From: Methylophilaceae bacterium UBA7525
GTDB taxonomy: Bacteria; Pseudomonadota; Gammaproteobacteria; Burkholderiales; Methylophilaceae
Direction of reading: 5' to 3'
Assembly (NCBI GenBank): GCA_002479405.1
Contig: DLMX01000090.1
Location: 1 to 5,979 of the forward strand
DNA: 5,979 nt
Part shown: positions 1 through 4,947 of the stretch, piece by piece
Position numbering within the stretch: position 1 is the stretch's first letter
Layout of the letters: each line of letters begins with the position of its first letter
The notes under the pieces: model-generated
What the model was told of the DNA's origin: nothing
The model's database searches: none
Seen by the model: the letters and a program-made list of their open reading frames with translations, nothing else
Position numbers and translations under genes: made by a program

Positions 1-47
1 TCGTCGGCAACGCGCTGACCGTCAAGCGTCACCTCTCCAGTCACTAA
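1..47 (+). CDS. C-terminal end of a probable NfeD-like membrane protein (partial)
   Basis: Only the last 14 codons are present, ending in TAA at 45-47. The visible tail reads V-G-N-A-L-T-V-K-R-H-L-S-S-H. The V-x-G-x-x-L-x-V pattern resembles the last strand of the C-terminal OB-fold of NfeD proteins, which sit in the inner membrane and are commonly encoded directly next to SPFH/stomatin genes. The identification rests mainly on that neighbourhood: the SPFH gene follows 23 bases later on the same strand. The fragment is too short for a firm assignment, although the open frame running into a stop just before the next ribosome binding site makes a real gene end likely. Confidence 0.5.
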   Translation, partial: VGNALTVKRHLSSH

Positions 48-55
48 ACCAAAAA

Positions 56-59
56 GGGA
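56..59 (+). promoter_or_regulatory. Ribosome binding site of the SPFH gene
   Basis: A purine-rich stretch with GGGA at 56-59 lies 11 bases before the ATG at 71. It supports initiation at 71; the in-frame ATG at 83 (residue 5) would put the site too far away. Confidence 0.45.
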
Positions 60-70
60 AACCATCCATC

Positions 71-913
71 ATGACCGAATTCATGTTCATCCTCATCATC
101 CCGGCCTTCATCCTCATCTGGAAAGGCATCCGCATCGTGCCGCAGGGCGAGGAATGGGTGGTCGAGCGCCTGGGCAAGTTCAGCGCCGTGCTGAAACCGG
201 GCCTGTCCGTCATCAATCCCATCTTCAGCAAGGTGTCATACAAGGTCACCACCAAGGACATCATCCTCGATATCCCGGAACAGGAAGTCATCACCAAGGA
301 TAACGCCGTCATCCTCGCCAACGCCGTCGCCTTCATCAAGGTCACCAACATCGAGCGCGCGGTCTACGGCATCGACAATTTCGCCGAAGCCATGCGCAAT
401 ATGGTACAGACCAGCTTGCGTTCCATCATCGGCGGCATGGACCTCAACCATGCACTGTCCTCGCGCGACCGCATCAAGGCCGAACTGAAGACTGCCGTTG
501 CGGATGAAGCAGCGGATTGGGGCCTGACCGTAAAATCGGTAGAGATTCAGGACATCAAACCCTCACCCAACATGCAGCAGGCGATGGAACGACAGGCTGC
601 CGCTGAACGTGAACGTGTCGCCGTGGTGACACAGGCCGAAGGCGAGAAACAGGCATTGATCCTGGATGCTGAAGCCCGGCTGGAAGCCGCACGTCGCGAT
701 GCCGAAGCGCAGGAAGTTGCGGCCAAGGCCTCGGCCGAAGCCATCCGCCTGATCACCGAAGCGGTCAAGGAAAACAACAGCTCCGCCATGTTCCTGCTCG
801 GCGACCGCTACATCCAGACCCTGCAGAAAATGTCCGTTTCCGATAACAGCAAGATTGTCGTCATGCCGGGCGACGTCATCAGCGCCGTCAGAAACCTGGT
901 TGGCGGCAAGTAG
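71..913 (+). CDS. SPFH/Band 7 (stomatin/QmcA-like paraslipin) membrane protein
   Basis: This 280-residue protein has a single hydrophobic N-terminal segment (about residues 4-17), then a Band 7/SPFH domain (about 20-200). The entry motif R-I-V-P-Q-G-E-E-W-V-V-E-R-L-G-K-F at 21-37 is typical of stomatin/QmcA proteins. A charged Ala/Glu/Arg-rich coiled coil follows (about 165-235, with the conserved E-R-x-A-V-V-x-A-E-G-E-K type pattern), then a C-terminal region ending V-G-G-K. Family members form large cage-like oligomers in the inner membrane and are thought to organise membrane microdomains or modulate membrane proteases such as FtsH. E. coli QmcA is slightly longer (about 305 residues), so the length is normal. 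The gene follows a probable NfeD-like gene, the usual partner. The family is certain; the exact subfamily and physiological role are not. GC content is high, as in the neighbouring moeB-like gene. Confidence 0.93.
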   Translation: MTEFMFILIIPAFILIWKGIRIVPQGEEWVVERLGKFSAVLKPGLSVINPIFSKVSYKVTTKDIILDIPEQEVITKDNAVILANAVAFIKVTNIERAVYGIDNFAEAMRNMVQTSLRSIIGGMDLNHALSSRDRIKAELKTAVADEAADWGLTVKSVEIQDIKPSPNMQQAMERQAAAERERVAVVTQAEGEKQALILDAEARLEAARRDAEAQEVAAKASAEAIRLITEAVKENNSSAMFLLGDRYIQTLQKMSVSDNSKIVVMPGDVISAVRNLVGGK

Positions 914-933
914 CCGTCCCCTGAGAAGTTCAT

Positions 934-983
934 ACCTCCATCGCACTCTTTTCACCCGACAGGGAAAAGGGTGGGATGGAGGT
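934..983. repeat. Long imperfect palindrome between convergent genes (possible REP-like element or bidirectional terminator)
   Basis: ACCTCCATC at 934-942 is exactly complementary to GATGGAGGT at 975-983. After one G/G mismatch the pairing continues with 944-953 against 964-973, including one G-T pair. The result is a stem of about 20 base positions with one mismatch and a loop of about 10 bases (954-963). It sits between the stop of the + strand SPFH gene (913) and the end of the - strand moeB-like gene (1046), so it could protect or terminate both transcripts. No T-run follows on either strand, so it is not a canonical Rho-independent terminator. Its purine/pyrimidine-strand pattern resembles the dispersed intergenic palindromes common in proteobacterial genomes, but a second copy would be needed to call it a repeat family. 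Confidence 0.6.
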
Positions 984-1045
984 GCAAGGCCGCAATCCAC
1001 ACTCTTCCAACCACTCCTTCATTCAATGCCAGTTCAAATTGGGAG

Positions 1046-1792
1046 TTAGCCAGCACATACCTTGCAGGCCGAGTCCTTCGCCAGCTTGAGCGAGCGCCAT
1101 TCCATATGTAGCGCGTCCAGCAGCAGCAAGCGCCCCTGCAGACTCTGGCCGATGCCCATCAACAGCTTCATCGCCTCAGCTGCCTGCGTGGTGCCGATGA
1201 TACCCACCAGCGGCGAGAACACGCCGCTCTCCGCGCAGCGCAAGCCTTCTTCGTTGCCGGTCTCCGGGAACAGACAGTGGTAGCAGGGGCTGTCGTCGGC
1301 GCGCATGTCGAACACCGTCACCTGCCCCTCGAAATTGATTGCGGCGCCTGACACCAGCGGCTTGCGCAATTTCACACAAACGCGGTTCAAGGCATAACGT
1401 GTAGCGAAATTGTCCGTGCAGTCGAGCACCACATCGGCCTCGGCCACCAGCGCCTGCAAGCTGTCCTCGGTGGAACGCTCGCACACCGTGCGCACTTCCA
1501 CATCCGGGTTGATTTCATAAATGGACTGCTGTGCAGAAATCGCCTTGTTGATACCGACCGATTGCGTGGTATGGATGATCTGCCGCTGCAGATTGGTCAG
1601 GTCCACCACATCGAAATCGCAGATCGTCAGCTTGCCGACCCCGCCCGCCGCCAGATAGAGCGCTGCCGGCGAACCGAGCCCGCCGGCACCGACGATGAGG
1701 GCGTGACTGTTGACCAGCTTATCCTGGCCTTCGTAACCGATTTGCGGGAGAAGAATATGCCTGCTGTAACGCAGGAGTTGATTGTCGTTCAT
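1046..1792 (-). CDS. moeB: MoeB/ThiF/HesA-family E1-like adenylyltransferase (sulfur-carrier protein activation)
   Basis: This 248-residue protein has the full MoeB/ThiF layout and normal family length. It shows the N-terminal R-Y-S-R-H motif (8-12), the nucleotide-binding G-A-G-G-L-G loop (35-40), D59/D61 and N67-x-x-R70-Q71 for ATP handling, and C-T-D-N (125-128) with the Mg/adenylation Asp127. Two zinc-binding pairs are present, C170-x-x-C173 and C243-x-x-C246, and C186 falls in the loop where the family places a conserved cysteine. Such enzymes adenylate the C-terminal Gly-Gly of MoaD or ThiS for molybdopterin or thiamine synthesis. There is no C-terminal rhodanese domain. Sequence alone does not separate MoeB from ThiF-like enzymes, though the N-terminus is MoeB-like. 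The ATG at 1790-1792 directly abuts the stop codon of the prepilin gene (1793-1795), so it is probably the last gene of that operon. No sulfur-carrier gene is present in the window. Confidence 0.9.
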   Translation of the reverse strand: MNDNQLLRYSRHILLPQIGYEGQDKLVNSHALIVGAGGLGSPAALYLAAGGVGKLTICDFDVVDLTNLQRQIIHTTQSVGINKAISAQQSIYEINPDVEVRTVCERSTEDSLQALVAEADVVLDCTDNFATRYALNRVCVKLRKPLVSGAAINFEGQVTVFDMRADDSPCYHCLFPETGNEEGLRCAESGVFSPLVGIIGTTQAAEAMKLLMGIGQSLQGRLLLLDALHMEWRSLKLAKDSACKVCAG

Positions 1793-2527
1793 TCAAGGAA
1801 GCCTACCTGCTGCAACCATTCTGGAGATATAAATATTTGGTGAAATCCAGACAACGACGTCATCGAATTCGCCTCCATCCGCAGCAGTATTTTCTGTGTA
1901 AGTTCTTGCGTAAAATATAAGCCCTGCTCCAGAAGCATTGCCAACCTCATCTTCATTTGTTAAAGACGTATTAGTTATAAGCACCCCATCTTTCGTTGTC
2001 GCGCCTAAACCATTTCTACCATGAGACATGATTGCCACTGGAATATCATTTAAATTCGATAAATTCTCTACGTAGCCTGCTGCATTCCTCGTTTTAATTG
2101 TGATATCCCGATTGGTTAATGGCGATACTAAAACAGAACTAATCGAATTTGAGAAAGCTGGTGTAACAGAATATCTATACAAATGACCCCAACTATCTGT
2201 AGGCATTACCCCTAACTCCTCCCATGGCAAAAATCCCACCCTTTCATTGCATGCACCGCCCGCACCCCGGTCTTCTAATCCGTTTTCATTTGATATTGCT
2301 GGGCACGGTAAATATCCTCTAGTAAGGGCATATCCAATTAACGCTTCTTTAGCCTCTTCTAATGATTTTTTTGTATTGCTGTAATTTTTTTGATCGATTT
2401 GAGCACCTATAGGAATCAGCATCCCACCTATCAATAAGCCTAAGATTGCTAAGACCACTGCCATTTCAATCAAAGTAAACCCTCTAACATGAGGATTTCT
2501 AACCCAGGAATTAGTTAGATTCATCAT
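1793..2527 (-). CDS. Type IV prepilin / pseudopilin with class III signal peptide
   Basis: This 244-residue protein carries a textbook type IV prepilin signal: a 16-residue basic leader, then R15-G16 | F17-T-L-I-E21, with the +5 glutamate, followed by a hydrophobic helix (about 22-41). PilD/GspO-type peptidase should cut after G16 and N-methylate F17, and the mature protein would be a filament subunit. The globular part has E-A-K-x-A-L-I-x-Y-A (58-67), L-P-C-P (73-76), a second cysteine (C93) that could pair with C75, and G-F-L-P-W-E-E-L-G (98-106). It ends with D-D-V-V-V-W-I-S and A-A-G-R-L-P at the C-terminus. The same module recurs in the protein encoded just upstream. The start overlaps the upstream stop as ATGA (2524-2527); a second ATG follows immediately (2522-2524). 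Shine-Dalgarno signal is weak, which fits translational coupling. The gene is clearly AT-rich compared with flanking genes. Major, minor or pseudopilin status cannot be decided here, though its size is large for a major pilin. Confidence 0.88.
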   Translation of the reverse strand: MMNLTNSWVRNPHVRGFTLIEMAVVLAILGLLIGGMLIPIGAQIDQKNYSNTKKSLEEAKEALIGYALTRGYLPCPAISNENGLEDRGAGGACNERVGFLPWEELGVMPTDSWGHLYRYSVTPAFSNSISSVLVSPLTNRDITIKTRNAAGYVENLSNLNDIPVAIMSHGRNGLGATTKDGVLITNTSLTNEDEVGNASGAGLIFYARTYTENTAADGGEFDDVVVWISPNIYISRMVAAGRLP

Positions 2528-3834
2528 TGAATACTTACAGGCCTGTCATTTATGAATTGCGATGTTCCAATTTCTCGTAGATATATGTCATCTGCTGTTA
2601 AATTCTCGCCCTCAAGATAATTAGCCAAGTCACTTTTTTGAAGATTATTAATTCTAGTTTGCATATTGATAGCTTTGCTACTTGATATCAAAACGACTCG
2701 CTTATCAACATCGGGTTGCTCAATTGCATTTTTGATTCGAAGCATTCCTGCACCATCACAATTAGTTGTGCCGCTAGCACAGGCTGGGGCAACAGCATAA
2801 AAAATGAACTCTCGCCAACCATTCTGTTGAAACCAATTTCCGCTTTTTTCGCCTCTTAAAATGGAGGATGCTGCCCATCCTGGGGTATGCCCATCTACTG
2901 GCAATCTTCCTGGATTATTTGTCGCGGAGGAAATACAACTTCCTGCTCCTATATCAGAATAGCCAAGACAATTTTCATCATCAAAATTAGCAGGGTTGGG
3001 GTAGTTAGATGCACCAGAATAATAACTTACCAATTCATTTTTTACTTTTGATAGCACCAGCGCCTCCATTGGTAGCAACATGTCCTCGCGAGTTATAACT
3101 ATCAATCTATCATTGATCAATTCCCCTCCAGTACTATCATGTGAAGGACCCATGATGAAACCATCCGTAGATTCATCCGCGAAACTTGCATTATCTTCGC
3201 CTAACAAGATATCAAGATAATGTTCTGGTAAATTTTCGTTACTACCAATTCTAGACTGTTGCAATCCATCAGCTCTCAGTATTGGGTGCCCAGGGGAAAA
3301 GATTATAGCAACCACCCCAGTGTCCAAACTGGCATCATTAATCATTAAGCCTTGGCTTGTTCTAACTGTAATGGTTCCAATTGAGTCACTGTTCAGAGGA
3401 AACACGCGAGGGTTATTTTTATACTTAGTTGATACCGCATACCATAAACGTTCGCCGTCACCATCTCTTAAGTCAGTCACACCCAGTGTCTTCCATGGAA
3501 ATCTTCCAATCCTAAGGCTTTGCGCTCCACAAGCAGGTCCTGCCTCACCGTTATTATTCATGTCTGGGCAAGGCAAATCACCGGGGCGTCGACAACTCAC
3601 AGTGCAAGAATCGTTGATATCTACTTTTAGTGAATATGCTATTAATGCTGCCTTTGCTTCTGCTAGGGCGGCGATAGTTTTTTTGTCTCGTTCATTTTTA
3701 ATTTGATTACTATCCAGATGCATCAACAATATTGATGTAAATGCAATAACCAGCAAAATCGCAAAAAAAATCAAACTTGCACCAGTTTGTCTAGTGTGCA
3801 AATTGTAGGGCTTCCTACTTTTACCGCTGCTCAT
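2524..3834 (-). CDS. Large PilX/GspK-like prepilin-type protein with two tandem pilin-like modules
   Basis: From the chosen ATG (3832-3834) the protein has 436 residues. A basic leader ends in Q-T-G18, followed by A-S-L-I-F-F and a hydrophobic helix (about 19-38), like the PilX/GspK class, whose members often lack the +5 glutamate; here +5 is Phe23. The periplasmic part appears to hold two related modules. Module 1 (about 55-247) has E-A-K-A-A-L-I-A-Y, P-G-D-L-P-C-P-D (84-91), G-R-F-P-W-K-T-L-G (110-118), L-W-Y-A-V (130-134) and L-I-N-D-R (239-243). Module 2 (about 257-435) has V-K-N-E-L-V-S-Y-Y, Y-P-N-P-A, G-R-L-P (309-312), F-Y-A-V-A-P and F-I-N-D-R (427-431). Eight cysteines outside the helix could form disulfides. 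The start at 3834 was preferred for its GGAG nine bases upstream and a 14-base overlap with the previous gene. An ATG at 3859-3861 would add nine residues. The gene is AT-rich. A minor, possibly tip-located subunit is likely; the exact role is unknown. Confidence 0.8.
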   Translation of the reverse strand: MSSGKSRKPYNLHTRQTGASLIFFAILLVIAFTSILLMHLDSNQIKNERDKKTIAALAEAKAALIAYSLKVDINDSCTVSCRRPGDLPCPDMNNNGEAGPACGAQSLRIGRFPWKTLGVTDLRDGDGERLWYAVSTKYKNNPRVFPLNSDSIGTITVRTSQGLMINDASLDTGVVAIIFSPGHPILRADGLQQSRIGSNENLPEHYLDILLGEDNASFADESTDGFIMGPSHDSTGGELINDRLIVITREDMLLPMEALVLSKVKNELVSYYSGASNYPNPANFDDENCLGYSDIGAGSCISSATNNPGRLPVDGHTPGWAASSILRGEKSGNWFQQNGWREFIFYAVAPACASGTTNCDGAGMLRIKNAIEQPDVDKRVVLISSSKAINMQTRINNLQKSDLANYLEGENLTADDIYLREIGTSQFINDRPVSIQ

Positions 3835-4333
3835 CCGGACTTGCTCCGATGCTTCCGGCATCCTGTTCCGTTGATTGCCGCTCGCTTATCCGCGCCTTAT
3901 CCTCGGCGATGCTGTCCGTCTCCGGCACATATACCTGCCCGGCCTTGAGCTTGAGATCCCGACCGATGGAAGGGATGCTGATCTGCACCTGATTGCCGTT
4001 TTGCGGGAGTTTTTTCACCTGCACTTCACCCGCTTCATCATTTTCCTGCACCGGTGTGTTGTTGATCCAGACCGTGCCCTTCTTGCCGTCGCTACGGGTG
4101 ATATAGCCCTGCACTGAAACACTGCGCGGCGCGACCGGGGCAACGACAACATCTTGCGTTTCGTCTTCCAGCAACTCCTGCTTGCTTGGCGGTTTGCTGG
4201 TGAGCCTTAGCTGGTCGAGTCGTGCGCGTTCAGCGGGAGTGGTGAACAGGCGGCCTTCGAGCGGCGCAGCGCTGACACTGTTGATAGCCAGCACTTGCAC
4301 AGCGGCCAACAGGATAACGAGTTTCAGCTTCAT
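3821..4333 (-). CDS. Exported MshK/PilP/GspC-like periplasmic protein of a type IV filament system
   Basis: This 170-residue protein has a clear Sec signal peptide: M-K-L-K, a hydrophobic core (about 5-17), and probable cleavage after S21-A22 or A23. Mature residues begin with G-R-L-F-T-T-P-A-E-R-A-R-L-D (27-40), a motif often seen in small accessory proteins of MSHA-type and type II secretion-like clusters. A flexible Pro/Val-rich linker (about 46-70) leads to a small beta domain (about 71-135) with V-Q-G-Y-I-T-R, G-T-V-W-I-N-N and L-K-A-G-Q-V-Y-V-P. This arrangement matches PilP/GspC-type adaptors that connect the inner-membrane platform to the secretin. The charged tail after about 140 appears disordered. 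Its ATG overlaps the stop of the PilO-like gene by four bases (4330-4333), and its own 3' end overlaps the next gene. There is no lipobox cysteine, so unlike PilP it is not a lipoprotein. GC-rich, unlike the gene that follows. The family call is by layout and context. Confidence 0.7.
   Translation of the reverse strand: MKLKLVILLAAVQVLAINSVSAAPLEGRLFTTPAERARLDQLRLTSKPPSKQELLEDETQDVVVAPVAPRSVSVQGYITRSDGKKGTVWINNTPVQENDEAGEVQVKKLPQNGNQVQISIPSIGRDLKLKAGQVYVPETDSIAEDKARISERQSTEQDAGSIGASPDEQR
3844..3847 (-). promoter_or_regulatory. Ribosome binding site deciding the start of the large prepilin-type gene
   Basis: On the - strand GGAG lies here, nine bases before the ATG at 3832-3834 and inside the 3' end of the upstream gene. 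The alternative ATG at 3859-3861 has only a weaker GGA with five-base spacing. This favours the shorter protein with an 18-residue leader. Confidence 0.45.
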
Positions 4334-4947
4334 GGTTGCGCCCCCAATACGGCCGGTTCACGCACGGTCAACCAATCCAGCTCGCAATCGGCCTGTAGAT
4401 TGGGGGAGAATTTATCGAAACTGACGCCGGATCTTCTGGTAATTTCACACTGGCGCAGGATGAAAGGCGTGATTTTACGTGCCCGCAATTCATCCAGCAG
4501 CAACAGCAGGTCTCCCTCATGCAGCATGGCGAGCTCCAGCTTCATGATTGAACGATGCAGAGACATCGGCCCCGGGTTCAGGTTGAATGGGGGCTTGTAG
4601 GTTTCCTGCACGCCGATGCTGTAGTTGATACCGAACAGTTTGTTTTCCTGATGAATGGTGCGCAGATTGTCGACCCATTCGATGCGCCGTTCCTCACCGA
4701 TGAAACCCTCGCTGATCAGGCGCCGGTAAACCGGCAGATAGCGCACAATGGTTTCCTTCTCTTGGCCGGAGGACTGGTAACGCTGTCTGGCTTGATTAAG
4801 CTGCGTTTCCTGCGCTTGCAACACTGCGGCTGTTCCGGTTTTCTGCTGATAGGCGAAAAACACCAACGCCGCCATGCTGACCACGACGAGTACCAGCACG
4901 CCGAGCGGAATCTGCAGGATGCGCCATTCTTGCGGCGTCAGTTTCAT
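4330..4947 (-). CDS. PilO/GspM/MshJ-like bitopic inner-membrane protein
   Basis: This 205-residue protein has a short cytoplasmic N-terminus (M-K-L-T-P-Q-E-W-R), one transmembrane helix (about 13-32), a Gln-rich predicted coiled coil (about 36-65) and a periplasmic domain of about 135 residues ending near C-E-L-D-W-L-T-V. Length and layout match PilO, GspM and MshJ, whose ferredoxin-like periplasmic domains pair with PilN/GspL to form the alignment subcomplex of type IV pilus or type II secretion machines. The two periplasmic cysteines (in R-Q-C-E and D-C-E-L) could form a disulfide. The start ATG overlaps the stop of the upstream GspL/MshI-like gene as ATGA (4944-4947), and the stop overlaps the next ATG in the same way (4330-4333), so translation is probably coupled across all three. 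Sequence similarity within this family is low, so the assignment rests on topology and gene order. Confidence 0.75.
   Translation of the reverse strand: MKLTPQEWRILQIPLGVLVLVVVSMAALVFFAYQQKTGTAAVLQAQETQLNQARQRYQSSGQEKETIVRYLPVYRRLISEGFIGEERRIEWVDNLRTIHQENKLFGINYSIGVQETYKPPFNLNPGPMSLHRSIMKLELAMLHEGDLLLLLDELRARKITPFILRQCEITRRSGVSFDKFSPNLQADCELDWLTVREPAVLGAQP

Noticed and set aside
934..983. Canonical Rho-independent terminator
   Set aside because: The stem is good but no T-run follows on either strand, so it is listed as a palindrome instead.
563..1000. Open frame of 145 codons on the - strand across the 3' half of the SPFH gene
   Set aside because: It lies antisense to a clearly conserved SPFH gene, its protein has no recognisable pattern, and it reads through the palindrome; high GC makes such shadows common.
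1176..1484. Open frame of 102 codons on the - strand in another frame of moeB
   Set aside because: It overlaps the MoeB catalytic region out of frame; its Arg/Gly-rich product is a GC-driven artefact.
3320..3706. Open frame of 128 codons on the + strand inside the large prepilin-type gene
   Set aside because: It is antisense to conserved module landmarks (P-W-K-T-L-G, L-P-C-P-D), has no ribosome binding site that I can see, and resembles no family.
3821..3861. Longer start of the large prepilin-type protein at 3861
   Set aside because: It would extend the gene overlap to 41 bases with a weaker ribosome binding site; the ATG at 3834 is preferred but the longer form is not excluded.
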